Shown here: positions 1 to 9,012 of the stretch, piece by piece
Layout of the letters: every line of letters starts with the position of its first letter
How positions within the stretch are numbered: position 1 is the stretch's first letter
Source of the DNA: Xanthomonas hyacinthi
GTDB taxonomy: Bacteria; Pseudomonadota; Gammaproteobacteria; Xanthomonadales; Xanthomonadaceae
NCBI RefSeq assembly: GCF_009769165.1
Contig: NZ_CP043476.1
Location: forward strand, 2,425,001-2,489,000
Direction: 5' to 3'
DNA: 64,000 bases
The notes under the pieces: model-generated
The model's input: only the letters and a program-made list of their open reading frames with translations
Told to the model about the DNA's origin: nothing
Database searches by the model: none
Position numbers and translations under genes: made by a program

Positions 1-1062
1 GAGCAGTTCCTGCGGCGTCTTGACGTAGAACTGCGGATCGGTGCGCAGGAACTGCAGGAACGCCGGGAAGGTCTGCTGCCCGGCCGGCGGCTTGAAGCCG
101 ACCTGGCGGATGATCGCGTCCATCTCCTTCTGGATCCGCGCCACTTCCTGCAGGCCCAGCTGGTGGATCTGCTCGGGGCGCATTTCCAGCGTGGTGTATT
201 CGCGGATCTGCTGCTGGTAATAGGCTTTTCCGTCGGGCAGCGCCTCGGCGGCCAGCGTGGTGCGCGCCTGCGGCACGTATTCCTGGCGGTAGAAGGTCAG
301 CAGCTGCGCATAGGCCGGGATCACCTTGTCGCGGATCGCCGCCTGCGCCTGTTCGCGCAAGGCCTGCTGCTCGGCGGCCGGGATCTGCGCCGGCAGCTGC
401 TTGAACGGCGCGTACAGCGCGGCGGCGGCGGGGTCCTTCAGTTCGGCGACCCCGGCGATCGAGCCGTCGCGGCCTTCCAGCACCGCGCGCGGCACGCTGA
501 AACCGCGCTTGAGCCCGGCGCGCATGTTGTCGGTCTGCTGCGCGAAGTAGCGCGGCACGTCGTTGAGCCGCGCGATGTAGGCGCGATACTCGGCCGGTGT
601 GCGCAGCGTGCGCCGCGCCATGAAGCCCAGGTCCGACCAGAACGAGCTGTCGGAATTGAACGGCATCTCGTAGGCGCGCAGGCGCACCGCGGCGGCGAGG
701 TTCTCGATCTGCGGGCGGTACACCGCCAGGTTGACTTGGTTGTCGGCCGACAGCTGCGCCGGGTCGAGCGCATCCAGCTGGCGCAGCACGTCCTGCCACA
801 CCTGCAGCCGCGCGGCCTGCGCCGCCGCGCCGACGTCGGGCAGCTGCGGGTTGTCGCCGCTGCTGTCGCTGTCCTCGTCGGCCTGCCCGACCTGCGCCTG
901 CCGCCATGCCCATTCCTTCTCGTAGATGGCCTGGAAGCGGGCATCGGTAGCGGAGGCGGCCGCTGCAGGCGGCGGTACGGCAGGCGCTGCGGCCAGCGCC
1001 GGCGTGGAGAGTGCGAGCGCGAGCAACAGGGACGCGGCCAGCGGGGTCTTGGCGATCGGCAT
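1..1062 (-). CDS. DUF885 family secreted protein, N-terminal part only
   Basis: The first 354 residues are present; the gene runs off the left edge. The start ATG at 1062 is followed by a typical signal peptide (Lys near the N-terminus, a Leu/Ala-rich core, an Ala-Leu-Ala cleavage site near residue 24). The sequence resembles the DUF885 protein encoded at 16180-17982, in the alternating helices, the PAEYRAYIARLND-type segment and the order of conserved blocks. The HExxPGH-like motif expected in the C-terminal half of this family is outside the window. DUF885 proteins are exported and peptidase-like, with no settled substrate. It is transcribed divergently from ttcA across a REP-containing gap. 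Confidence 0.85.
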   Translation of the reverse strand, partial: MPIAKTPLAASLLLALALSTPALAAAPAVPPPAAAASATDARFQAIYEKEWAWRQAQVGQADEDSDSSGDNPQLPDVGAAAQAARLQVWQDVLRQLDALDPAQLSADNQVNLAVYRPQIENLAAAVRLRAYEMPFNSDSSFWSDLGFMARRTLRTPAEYRAYIARLNDVPRYFAQQTDNMRAGLKRGFSVPRAVLEGRDGSIAGVAELKDPAAAALYAPFKQLPAQIPAAEQQALREQAQAAIRDKVIPAYAQLLTFYRQEYVPQARTTLAAEALPDGKAYYQQQIREYTTLEMRPEQIHQLGLQEVARIQKEMDAIIRQVGFKPPAGQQTFPAFLQFLRTDPQFYVKTPQELL

Positions 1063-1378
1063 GGGGGAAACAGGCAATGGGAACGAGATCCGATGATCGC
1101 ACCCCGGGCGCGGCGGGGGGTGGGCCGGAAGTATGGGAGCCGACTACGCAAGCAATGGAGCAGAGGGATGCACGACGTGCGTTCTCGCCGCGACTGCAGC
1201 AGCACCGCGGCTGGCGCGCCCCTCCTGTGGGGACTTCAGTCGCGACGGGCCTTGCCAGGAACGCTCGTCGCGACTGAAGTCGCTCCCACAAATGTGCACC
1301 GCGCCGCGATCTCGCGTGCGTACCGCATCCGCGTCCGTGCACCGCGCCCTCGGGTCATGCCGACTACAATGCGCGCCG
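1063..1378. other. Intergenic region with a REP pair
   Basis: This 316-base gap separates the divergent DUF885 and ttcA genes. It holds the inverted pair of REP-like palindromes at 1225-1290 and presumably both promoters. I see no convincing -35/-10 pair, and no open reading frame in it has the features of a gene. Confidence 0.6.
1225..1290. repeat. REP-like inverted repeat pair
   Basis: A left copy around TGTGGGGACTTCAGTCGCG and an inverted right copy ending CTGAAGTCGCTCCCACA face each other across about 20 bases, so the whole can fold as one hairpin. The GACTTCAGTC core recurs in this window near 20347, 24123, 24173, 24221 and 41078, which marks it as a dispersed extragenic palindrome family rather than a local terminator. 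Confidence 0.75.
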
Positions 1379-2254
1379 ATGACCTCCGCGCCCCTGCCCC
1401 TGCCGCAACGCCTCGCCGATCCCGCCCCGCGCGCGCGGCGCACGCCGTCGGCGCTGGGCAAGCGCCTGTGCCGGCAGGTCGGCCAGGCGATCGCCGATTT
1501 CGGCATGATCGAGGCCGGCGACAAGGTCATGGTGTGCCTGTCCGGCGGCAAGGACAGCTACACCCTGCTGGACATCCTGTTGCAGCTGCAGCGCAAGGCG
1601 CCGGTGCCGTTCGAGCTGGTCGCGGTGAACCTGGACCAGAAGCAGCCCGGCTTCCCCGCGCAGGTGCTGCCCGACTACCTGCGCGCGCTCGGCGTGGCCT
1701 GGCACGTGATCGAGCAGGACACCTATTCGGTGGTCAGCCGCGTGGTGCCCGAAGGCAAGACCATGTGTTCGCTGTGCGCGCGGCTGCGCCGCGGCGCGCT
1801 GTACCGCTATGCCGCCGAGAACGGGATCAACAAGATCGCGCTGGGCCACCACCGCGACGACCTCGTCGCCACCTTCTTCATGAACCTGTTCTTCCATGCC
1901 AAGCTCGCGGCGATGGCGCCGAAGCTGCGCAGCGACGACGGCCGCCACGTGGTGATCCGGCCGCTGGCCTACGTGCGCGAAGCCGACATCGCCGACTACG
2001 CGCAGGCGCGCGGCTTCCCGCTGATCCCGTGCACGCTGTGCGGCAGCCAGGACAACCTGCAGCGGCGCCAGGTCGGGCTGATGCTGCAGCAATGGGACCG
2101 CGAGCATCCCGGCCGCATCGAGCAGATCGCGCGCGCCATGGGCAATGTACGGCCGGCGCAGTTGGCCGACCCGGCGCTGTTCGATTTCCGCACCCTCGGC
2201 GCCGCCGACACCGCGCCGGCCACGGCCTGGCCGCTCGACGCCGCCGACGCGTGA
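1379..2254 (+). CDS. ttcA: tRNA 2-thiocytidine(32) synthetase TtcA
   Basis: The protein has 291 residues. It carries the PP-loop SGGKDS at residues 55-60, which adenylates the tRNA base, and two CxxC pairs (CSLC at 130-133, CTLC at 218-221), the signature that separates TtcA from TilS. TtcA thiolates cytidine 32 of certain tRNAs in the cytoplasm, using a [4Fe-4S] cluster and sulfur relayed from cysteine desulfurase. The ATG at 1379 was chosen because the family's N-terminus (helical start, then a Lys/Arg-rich segment before the PP-loop) begins just after it. An upstream in-frame extension to 1133 would read through REP sequence. rdgC follows about 130 bases downstream on the same strand. Confidence 0.95.
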   Translation: MTSAPLPLPQRLADPAPRARRTPSALGKRLCRQVGQAIADFGMIEAGDKVMVCLSGGKDSYTLLDILLQLQRKAPVPFELVAVNLDQKQPGFPAQVLPDYLRALGVAWHVIEQDTYSVVSRVVPEGKTMCSLCARLRRGALYRYAAENGINKIALGHHRDDLVATFFMNLFFHAKLAAMAPKLRSDDGRHVVIRPLAYVREADIADYAQARGFPLIPCTLCGSQDNLQRRQVGLMLQQWDREHPGRIEQIARAMGNVRPAQLADPALFDFRTLGAADTAPATAWPLDAADA

Positions 2255-2387
2255 GGCCGCTGCCGGCGCTGCACGCGCGCCGCTGAACCGCGCGTTGCGG
2301 TATCCGGGCGGGAGCGATGCGACAATGCCCGCCGCCCACCCTGCGCACGGCGCCGGGCCGTTCCGTTTTCCTTCTGCTGGATGCTCG

Positions 2388-3296
2388 ATGTTCTTTCGCA
2401 ACCTGACCCTGTTCCGCTTCCCCACCAGCCTCGACGTCTCCGAGATCGACAAGCGCCTGCCGGAGGTCCAGCTCAAGCCGGTCGGCCCGCTGGAAATGAG
2501 CTCGCGCGGCTTCATCTCCCCGTTCGGCCGCGACGAGCGCGACGTGCTGTCGCACCGCCTCGCCGAGTTCCTGTGGCTGACCGTCGGCGGTGAGGACAAG
2601 ATCCTGCCCGGCTCGGTGGTCAACGACCTGCTCGAGCGCAAGGTCGCCGAGATCGAGGAGAAGGAAGGGCGCCGGCCCGGCGGCAAGGCGCGCAAGCGGC
2701 TCAAGGACGACCTGATCCACGAATTGCTGCCGCGCGCCTTCGTCAAGTCCTCGCGCACCGACGCGATGCTCGACCTGCAGCATGGCTACGTCGCGGTGGA
2801 CAGCTCCAGCCGCAAGAGCGGCGAGAACGTGATGTCCGAGATCCGCGGCGCGCTGGGCAGCTTCCCGGCGCTGCCGCTGAACGCGGAAGTGGCGCCGCGC
2901 TCGATCCTGACCGGCTGGATCGCCGGCGAGCCCCTGCCCGACGGCCTGAGCCTGGGCGAGGAGTGCGAGATGAAGGATCCGATCGAAGGCGGTGCGGTGG
3001 TCAAGTGCCAGCACCAGGAACTGCGCTGCGACGAGATCGACAAGCACCTGGAAGCCGGCAAGCAGGTCACCAAGCTGGCGCTGATCCTGGACGACCACGT
3101 CTCCTTCGTGCTCGGCGACGACCTGGTCATCCGCAAGCTGAAGTTCCTCGACGGCGCCCTGGACCAGCTGGAGAACGCCGACCAGGACGGCGTGCGCGCC
3201 GAACTGGACGCCCGCTTCGCGCTGATGAGCGCCGAAGTGCGGCGCCTGTTCCTGCTGTTGGAAGCAGCGCTGAAGCTGAGCAAGGCCGAGACCTGA
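2388..3296 (+). CDS. rdgC: Recombination-associated protein RdgC
   Basis: The protein has 302 residues, the usual RdgC length. It opens with MFFRNLTLFRFP, the conserved beta-strand start of the family, and includes the EEKEGRRPGGKARKRLKDD segment near the middle. RdgC forms ring-shaped dimers that coat double-stranded DNA and restrain RecA-driven recombination. The first ATG that fits the conserved N-terminus is at 2388. Longer in-frame upstream starts would overlap the end of ttcA. It is probably monocistronic or loosely co-transcribed with ttcA. Confidence 0.96.
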   Translation: MFFRNLTLFRFPTSLDVSEIDKRLPEVQLKPVGPLEMSSRGFISPFGRDERDVLSHRLAEFLWLTVGGEDKILPGSVVNDLLERKVAEIEEKEGRRPGGKARKRLKDDLIHELLPRAFVKSSRTDAMLDLQHGYVAVDSSSRKSGENVMSEIRGALGSFPALPLNAEVAPRSILTGWIAGEPLPDGLSLGEECEMKDPIEGGAVVKCQHQELRCDEIDKHLEAGKQVTKLALILDDHVSFVLGDDLVIRKLKFLDGALDQLENADQDGVRAELDARFALMSAEVRRLFLLLEAALKLSKAET

Positions 3297-3592
3297 GGCG
3301 TGGCCGGCGGCCTTCCGGCCCGATCGCGCCGGGAGGGCTGCTGCACAGCGCCGCATTGCTGCCGGGAACGTCTGTGGATTCGGTACCGGGTGGCCTCGAG
3401 CCATCGGCCCAGACCGGCACCGCTCGACTGCCGACGTCGCTCGTCGCCACTGATGGCCCGAGGCCACCCGGAGCCGCTCCGACAAGAGCGGGTCGGCAAG
3501 CTGGCTGGGGGCAACTGGCGGAGAGGCTTGAGCCCCGACGCTTTGGCAAATCGCTCCGCTGCTGAAGGAGCGTCGCCACCCCGGCACGGCTT
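3297..3592. repeat. Intergenic inverted repeat, 20-nt arms
   Basis: The gap between the convergent rdgC and panE genes contains arms at 3387-3406 and 3452-3471 that are complementary with one mismatch. The right arm, read as GATGGCCCGAGGCCACCC, recurs at 24053-24070 downstream of the PepSY fusion gene. It is therefore a dispersed repeat that may also act as a bidirectional terminator. There is no gene here. Confidence 0.6.
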
Positions 3593-4537
3593 TCACCGTT
3601 CCGTTCGTCCGCCCTGGTAGGCCTGCAGGTGGCAGTAAGCGGCCATCAGCCATGGCGCGGCATGGCCGGCGGCGCGGGCGCGCGCCAGCATGTCGCCGAC
3701 GATCTGCTGCGCTTCCACCTGCTGTCCGGCTTCCAGGTCGCGCAGCATCGACGCCTTCATCGGCGAGCCGGGCTGGGTCAGCAGCTGCAGCGCACTGGCC
3801 TGCGCCGCCTCGGGTACCGGTTCGCCCGCGGCGGCGGCGGCCGCCGTGCATTCGGCGTATAGCCCGCGCAGCAGCGCCACGCCGTCGTCGCTGGCGACGA
3901 TGCGCCCCACCGCTGCGCGCATCAGGCAGGTGGCCGCAGCCAACGCGGTCAGGAAGGCGTACTTGATCCACTGTTCCTGCGCGATCCGCGGCGCGACGAC
4001 ATGGTCGATGCCGGCCAGCGCGCAGGCGCCAGCGAGCGCGCGCAGACGTGCGCTGTCGGCGCCGCGCCCGTCGCGTTCGCCGAAGGTCAGCGAGGCCGGT
4101 TTGCCCAGGTGCCGGATCGTAGCGTCCGCGTCCAGCGTCGCGCTGATGAAGCACAGTCCGCCGAGCACGTGGTCGGCGCCGCAGCGTGCATCCAGCACGG
4201 GGTAGTGGCGCAAGCCGTTGAGGATCGGCAGCAACGTGGTGCCGAGATCCATGGCTGGCGCCAGCGCATCCAGCGCGCTGTCCAGGTCGTAAGCCTTGCA
4301 GCTGAGGATCGCCAGGTCGAACGGCCGCGCAGCGGCCGTGGCCGGCAGCGCGTCCGCGGTCAGCGTGGCCACCGCGATGTCGGCATCGCCGCGCGGACTG
4401 CGGATGCGCAGTCCGTCGCGCCGCAGGCGCTCGGCCCGCGCCGGGCGGACCAGAAACGTGACATCGACGCCGGCCTGGGCCAGGCGTCCGCCAAAGTAGC
4501 CGCCAGTCGCGCCGGCGCCGAGGATCAGGATGCGCAT
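3593..4537 (-). CDS. panE: 2-dehydropantoate 2-reductase
   Basis: A 314-residue protein of the ApbA/PanE family, which reduces 2-dehydropantoate to pantoate with NADPH in pantothenate and coenzyme A synthesis. The N-terminal Rossmann fold shows LGAGATGGYFGG at residues 6-17. The NLRHY-type middle segment and the C-terminal helical ApbA_C domain (KYAFLTALAAATCLMR region) are present, and the length is normal. The start ATG at 4537 directly precedes the first beta strand. Members of this family also include other 2-ketoacid reductases, so the exact substrate is an inference. Confidence 0.88.
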   Translation of the reverse strand: MRILILGAGATGGYFGGRLAQAGVDVTFLVRPARAERLRRDGLRIRSPRGDADIAVATLTADALPATAAARPFDLAILSCKAYDLDSALDALAPAMDLGTTLLPILNGLRHYPVLDARCGADHVLGGLCFISATLDADATIRHLGKPASLTFGERDGRGADSARLRALAGACALAGIDHVVAPRIAQEQWIKYAFLTALAAATCLMRAAVGRIVASDDGVALLRGLYAECTAAAAAAGEPVPEAAQASALQLLTQPGSPMKASMLRDLEAGQQVEAQQIVGDMLARARAAGHAAPWLMAAYCHLQAYQGGRTER

Positions 4538-4646
4538 CTTTTGTGCCTTCTGGTGGTGGTGCGAATCGGTCGGCAGGTGGAACTAGTCCTTACCGCGTCT
4601 CGGCGGTTGGCGTGGCTGGATCCTGGCCGGCGGCGCGGCGCATGGC

Positions 4647-5462
4647 TCAGCTGCGCAGCCCCACGCCACGCTTGAGCAGCCACAGCGCCAGCGCGCTGAG
4701 CACCGCGACGAAGCCCAGCATCAGCGCGTAGGCCACCCAGACCGGCACGTCGCTGCTGCCGAGCAGGCCGTAGCGGAAGGCGTTGACCATGTAGAAGATC
4801 GGGTTGGCGTGGGTCGCGGCCTCGGCCCAGCCGGGCAGCAGCTTCACCGAATAGAACACGCCGCCCAGGTAGGTCAGCGGGGTCAGGATGAAGGTCGGCA
4901 CGATCGCCACGTCGTCGAACTTCTTCGCGTACACGGCGTTGATGAAGCCGGCCAGCGAGAAGATCGTCGCGCCCAGCAGGACCGTGGTCAGCGTCACCAA
5001 CGGGTGCGGGATGAGTACCGGGGTGAAGAACATGGCGATGATCAGCACCAGCACGCCGACCATCAGCCCGCGCAGTACCGCGCCGGCCACGTAGCCCCAC
5101 AGGATCACCCAGTTCGGCACCGGGCTGACCAGCAGTTCCTCGACGTGGCGGCCGAACTTGGCGCCGAAGAAGCTGGAGCTGATGTTGCCGTAGCTGTTCT
5201 GGATCACGCTCATCATCACTAGGCCGGGGACGATGAACTGCATGTAGCTGTAGCCGCCCATGGCGCCCACGCGCGAGCCGATCAGCCCGCCGAAGATCAG
5301 GAAGTACAGGGTCATGGTGATCGCCGGCGGCACCAGGGTCTGGCCCCAGATGCGCAGGATGCGCTTGACCTCGCGGCGCACCACGGTGAGCAGCGCGACC
5401 CAGTTGCGCTGGGCCGGCGTGGCCTCGGGGGGGAGCAGCTGTTGCTTGGTTGTCGTGTTCAT
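4647..5462 (-). CDS. ABC-2 type transporter permease (YadH-like)
   Basis: A 271-residue inner-membrane protein with six predicted membrane spans. It closely resembles YadH: a cytosolic N-terminus, the PxxxWxxLxxVVRREVKRI start, the SSSFFGAKFGRHVEELLVSP loop after the second span, and the LTPLTYLGGVFYSV segment. It should pair with the ATPase encoded immediately upstream (stop at 5484, 21 bases before this start), giving an exporter of unknown cargo. The start ATG at 5462 is the only good one. The pair is transcribed away from the flavoprotein gene at 6615. Confidence 0.92.
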   Translation of the reverse strand: MNTTTKQQLLPPEATPAQRNWVALLTVVRREVKRILRIWGQTLVPPAITMTLYFLIFGGLIGSRVGAMGGYSYMQFIVPGLVMMSVIQNSYGNISSSFFGAKFGRHVEELLVSPVPNWVILWGYVAGAVLRGLMVGVLVLIIAMFFTPVLIPHPLVTLTTVLLGATIFSLAGFINAVYAKKFDDVAIVPTFILTPLTYLGGVFYSVKLLPGWAEAATHANPIFYMVNAFRYGLLGSSDVPVWVAYALMLGFVAVLSALALWLLKRGVGLRS

Positions 5463-5483
5463 TGGCGTCCAGCGAAAGAGGGA

Positions 5484-6515
5484 TCAGGCGGCGGCAGGCG
5501 GGGGCGTCGGCGAAGGAGCATCCGCCGCAACCGGGCCATTTGCGGCAGCCGCGGGCTGGCCGTCCCGGTGGTCTCCGGTCAGGCGCACGAACAGTTCCTC
5601 CAGGCGGTTGCTCTTGGTGCGCATCGAGCGCACGCGGATGCCGGCGGCGCCGAGCGCGGCGAACACGCGGTTGAGGTCCATGGCCCGCGGCATGTCCAGG
5701 TCCAGCGTGTGCGCGTCCTGCGCCAGCAAGGTGGTGCCCTCGATCGCCGGCAGCTGCGCCGGCAGTGCGCCGTCGATGTCGAGCAGGAAGCCTTCCACGT
5801 CGAGCTTGGCCAGCAGCTCGCGCATCGGGCCCTGCTCGACGATGCGGCCGCGGTCGATGATCGCCAGGTTGCGGCACAGGCTCTCGGCCTCCTCCAGGTA
5901 GTGCGTGGTCAGGATGATGGTGGTGCCGGCGGCGTTGATCTCGCGCAGCATGCGCCACATGTCGCGGCGGATCTCGATGTCCACGCCGGCGGTGGGTTCG
6001 TCCAGGATCAGCAGGCGCGGCTGGGTCATCATCGCGCGGGCGATCATCAGCCGCCGCTTCATGCCGCCGGACAGGGTGCGGCTCATCGCCTGCGCCTTCT
6101 CCCACAGGTGCGCGCGCTTGAGTTCCACTTCGGCCCGCTGTTCGGCCTGCGCGCGCGGCAGGCCGTAGAAACCGGCGTAGTTGACCAGGATGTCGAAGGG
6201 CTTCTCGAACAGGTTGAAGTTGATCTCCTGCGGGACCAGGCCGAGCAGGCGCATCGCCGCGCTGCGCTGGGTGGCCAGGTCGGTGCCGAACACCTCGACC
6301 TGGCCGGCGCTGAGGTTGACCAGCGAGCTGATGATGCCGATCAGGGTGGACTTGCCGGCGCCGTTGGGGCCGAGCAGGGCGAAGAAATCGCCGGGCAGCA
6401 CGTCCAGCGACACGCCGTGCAGCGCCTGCACGCCGTTGTCGTAGGTCTTGCGCAGCTCGCGCACGCGCAGCGCGGGCACCGGCGCGGAGGAGGGGAGCGG
6501 GGAAGCGGGATTCAA
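5484..6515 (-). CDS. ABC transporter ATP-binding protein (YadG-like)
   Basis: The ATPase has Walker A GPNGAGKST, signature LSGGMKRRL, Walker B LLILDEPTAGVD and the switch His in TTHYLEEAE. It also has the C-terminal domain typical of drug- and polysaccharide-export ATPases such as YadG. No ATG lies near the conserved N-terminus. I chose the TTG at 6515 because AAAGG stands about six bases before it; this gives 343 residues. Reading further upstream to 6749 would cross the divergent promoter region and the start of the neighbouring gene. The start is therefore less certain than the function. Confidence 0.88.
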   Translation of the reverse strand: MNPASPLPSSAPVPALRVRELRKTYDNGVQALHGVSLDVLPGDFFALLGPNGAGKSTLIGIISSLVNLSAGQVEVFGTDLATQRSAAMRLLGLVPQEINFNLFEKPFDILVNYAGFYGLPRAQAEQRAEVELKRAHLWEKAQAMSRTLSGGMKRRLMIARAMMTQPRLLILDEPTAGVDIEIRRDMWRMLREINAAGTTIILTTHYLEEAESLCRNLAIIDRGRIVEQGPMRELLAKLDVEGFLLDIDGALPAQLPAIEGTTLLAQDAHTLDLDMPRAMDLNRVFAALGAAGIRVRSMRTKSNRLEELFVRLTGDHRDGQPAAAANGPVAADAPSPTPPPAAA

Positions 6516-6562
6516 GGCGGACCTTTCGCGCCCTGTTGACGGCGCTGAAGAAATGCAGCCGC

Positions 6563-6570
6563 TATTATAG
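6563..6570 (-). promoter_or_regulatory. Candidate -10 element for the YadG/YadH operon
   Basis: On the minus strand this reads TATAAT (6569 down to 6564), a consensus -10 in an otherwise GC-rich divergent gap, about 50 bases ahead of the TTG start. I do not see a convincing -35 at 17 bases. Confidence 0.3.
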
Positions 6571-6614
6571 AAGACCTCGCGGGCCCGGCCCCGGCCATAG
6601 ACTGTTGTATCTTC

Positions 6615-7364
6615 GTGCCTGCCCAATTTCCGCTGAAACTGGTCGACCGCCGCATGCTGGCCCCGGCCATCGGCCACTACCGCTTCGTCCGCGACGACGG
6701 CCAGCCGCTGCCGTTCGTGCCCGGCCAGTTCGTGCAGGTGCATTTCCACTACGCCGACGGCACCGCGACCAAGCGCAGCTATTCGCTAGCCACCCGCCAC
6801 GACCCGGCGCAGCCGGCCGATGCGACCGTGGAGATCGCGGTCAGCTTCGTCGCCGGCGGCGCGGCCACGGCGCTGTTCGAAGGCCTGGAGATCGGCGGGC
6901 AGGTCTGCGCCAGCGGTCCGTACGGCCGCTTCTGCCTGAACCAGGGCGACCGCAACCGCCGCTATCTGCTGATCGCCACCGGCACCGGCGTCACCCCGTA
7001 CCGTTCGATGCTGCCGCTGCTGGAAGCGGCGATGGCCGAGCGTGGCGCGGACGTGCTGCTGCTGCTGGGCGCGCGCACGCCGGCCGAGCTGCTGTACGGC
7101 GACGAGTTCGGCGCCTTCGCCGACGCGCATCCGCGCTTCCGCTTCGTGCCGTGCTTCTCGCGCGAGCTGCCCGCCGCGCCGCATGCCGACGTGCGCCACG
7201 GCTACGTGCAGCAGTTCCTGGGCGAGTTCGCGCCGCAGGCGGACGGCGACATCGCCTATCTGTGCGGCAATCCGAACATGGTCGATGCCTGCTTCGATGC
7301 GCTGAAGCAGGCCGGCCTGCCGGTGCAGCAGATCCGCCGCGAGAAGTACGTCAGCAGCAAGTGA
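6615..7364 (+). CDS. Ferredoxin--NADP(+) reductase-like flavoprotein
   Basis: A 249-residue FNR-fold oxidoreductase. The FAD-binding segment is RSYSLAT (near residue 56), followed by the nicotinamide-binding GTGVTPYRSML and the C-terminal CGNPNMVDACFDAL block, ending in an aromatic-poor YVSSK tail. It should shuttle electrons between NADPH and ferredoxin or flavodoxin in the cytoplasm. The start is GTG at 6615. An ATG inside the protein (MLAPA) would cut off the first beta strand. It is transcribed divergently from the ABC exporter. Confidence 0.88.
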   Translation: MPAQFPLKLVDRRMLAPAIGHYRFVRDDGQPLPFVPGQFVQVHFHYADGTATKRSYSLATRHDPAQPADATVEIAVSFVAGGAATALFEGLEIGGQVCASGPYGRFCLNQGDRNRRYLLIATGTGVTPYRSMLPLLEAAMAERGADVLLLLGARTPAELLYGDEFGAFADAHPRFRFVPCFSRELPAAPHADVRHGYVQQFLGEFAPQADGDIAYLCGNPNMVDACFDALKQAGLPVQQIRREKYVSSK

Positions 7365-7463
7365 GGCTCGGGAAGCCGAGTCCCGAGTCCCCTGCCTTCG
7401 GTCACATCCGGCGCGGGGCCGCGGCATGGCATCCTGCAAGCCATCATTCCAAGGATGCGAACC

Positions 7464-8981
7464 ATGCGATACCCCTGCAGACTGCTCGCCGTGGGCGCGG
7501 CGACGCTGCTGCTCGCCGCCTGCCAGGCGGCGCAGACGCCGCAAGCACAGAAGGCCGAGCGCAGCTACGGCCAGCTGCGCTTCCGCCCCTGCACGCTGAC
7601 CAGTCCGGTCGCGCCCAACAACGTCGAGGCGCAATGCACGCGGATGCCGGTGGCGGAGAATCCGGCGGCGCCCGGCGGACGCAAGATCGCGCTCAACATC
7701 GCCTGGCTGCCGGTCGCCGGGCAGGGCAGCAGCGAGCCCGATCCGGTGTTCTTCCTCGCCGGCGGCCCCGGCCAGGCGGCCACCGAGGTGGCCAGCATCG
7801 TCGATCTGGCGCTGCGCGACACCCGCAAGCGCCGCGATGTGTTCCTGATCGACCAGCGCGGCACCGGCCAATCCAATCCATTGACCTGCCTGGGCGCGGA
7901 CGGCAAGGAAATGCCGCTGGCCGATCCGGCGCGCGCGCCCACCGCCAATGAGCTGCTCGACTACGCGCGGCGTTGCGCGCAATCGCTGCAGGGCCGTGCC
8001 GACCCGCGCGACTACACCACCACCCAGGCCATCGCCGACCTGGATGCCGTGCGCGCTGCGCTCGGCGCGGACAAGCTCAACCTGATCGGCGGTTCCTACG
8101 GCACCCGCGTCGCCCAGCAGTACGCGGCGCGCTATGCGGCGCATACCCGCAGCGTGGTGCTCGACGGCGTGGCGCCGAACGAGCTGGTGGTCGGCGGCGA
8201 ATTCGCCACCACCTTCGAGCATGCGATCAAGCTGCAAGCGGAGCAGTGCCGGGCCACCCCGGCCTGCGCCAAGCGCTTTCCCACCGACACCCGCGCACAG
8301 CTGCGCACGGTGGTGGAGCGGCTGCGGCAGGCGCCGGCAGAGGTGGACTACCGCGACCCGGCCAGCGGCGAGAGCAAGCACGACCGGGTGACCGCCGATA
8401 CCGTCACCAGCCTGGCGTTCTCGTTCTCGTATGCGCCGCAGACCGCATCGCTGCTGCCGTTGGTGCTGGACGAGGCCGCGCACGGGCGCTATGCGCCGTT
8501 GGCGTCGCTGGCGCAACTGATGGGCAAGCAACTGGACGGGCAGATGAACCGCGGCATGCAATGGTCGGTGATCTGCGCCGAGGATGCCGACCGTTACCAC
8601 GCGCCTGCCGCCAGTGCCGACACGCTGCTCGGCCCGGAGGTGGCGCAGATGTTCTTCGCCGCCTGCCCGTCGTGGCCGACCGGCACGCGCCCGGCCGATT
8701 TCACCGCGCCGTTCACCTCCAACCTGCCGGTGCTGCTGACCTCCGGCGAGCTCGATCCGGTAACCCCGCCGCGCTATGCCGCGCGCGTGCTGCAGGGCCT
8801 GCCCAACGGCCGCCACCTGGTGGTGCGCGGGCAGGGCCACGGCACCATGACCCTGGGCTGCATGCCCAAGCTGTTCGGCCAGTTCTTCGAGACCGCCGAC
8901 GCCAAGCGACTGGACGCGCACTGCCTGGACGCGATGAGCGGCGTGCCCGCCTTCACTTCATTCAACGGATGGGAACCATGA
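7464..8981 (+). CDS. Lipoprotein alpha/beta-hydrolase, tripeptidyl aminopeptidase-like
   Basis: A 505-residue exported hydrolase. The N-terminus is a lipoprotein signal ending LLAAC at residues 17-21. The alpha/beta-hydrolase core shows the oxyanion region FFLAGGPGQ, IDQRGTGQS, the nucleophile elbow GGSYGT (Ser near 212), the Asp in SGELDPVTP and the His in GQGHG. The C-terminal TAP-like block matches prolyl and tripeptidyl aminopeptidases. AAGG at 7451-7454 stands nine bases before the ATG at 7464, so that start is preferred to the ATG at 7455. It lies just upstream of, and may be co-transcribed with, the NatA/NatB-type exporter. Confidence 0.88.
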   Translation: MRYPCRLLAVGAATLLLAACQAAQTPQAQKAERSYGQLRFRPCTLTSPVAPNNVEAQCTRMPVAENPAAPGGRKIALNIAWLPVAGQGSSEPDPVFFLAGGPGQAATEVASIVDLALRDTRKRRDVFLIDQRGTGQSNPLTCLGADGKEMPLADPARAPTANELLDYARRCAQSLQGRADPRDYTTTQAIADLDAVRAALGADKLNLIGGSYGTRVAQQYAARYAAHTRSVVLDGVAPNELVVGGEFATTFEHAIKLQAEQCRATPACAKRFPTDTRAQLRTVVERLRQAPAEVDYRDPASGESKHDRVTADTVTSLAFSFSYAPQTASLLPLVLDEAAHGRYAPLASLAQLMGKQLDGQMNRGMQWSVICAEDADRYHAPAASADTLLGPEVAQMFFAACPSWPTGTRPADFTAPFTSNLPVLLTSGELDPVTPPRYAARVLQGLPNGRHLVVRGQGHGTMTLGCMPKLFGQFFETADAKRLDAHCLDAMSGVPAFTSFNGWEP

Positions 8982-9012
8982 GCCGCGCAGCGTTTCGCAG
9001 GGAGGACCGCGC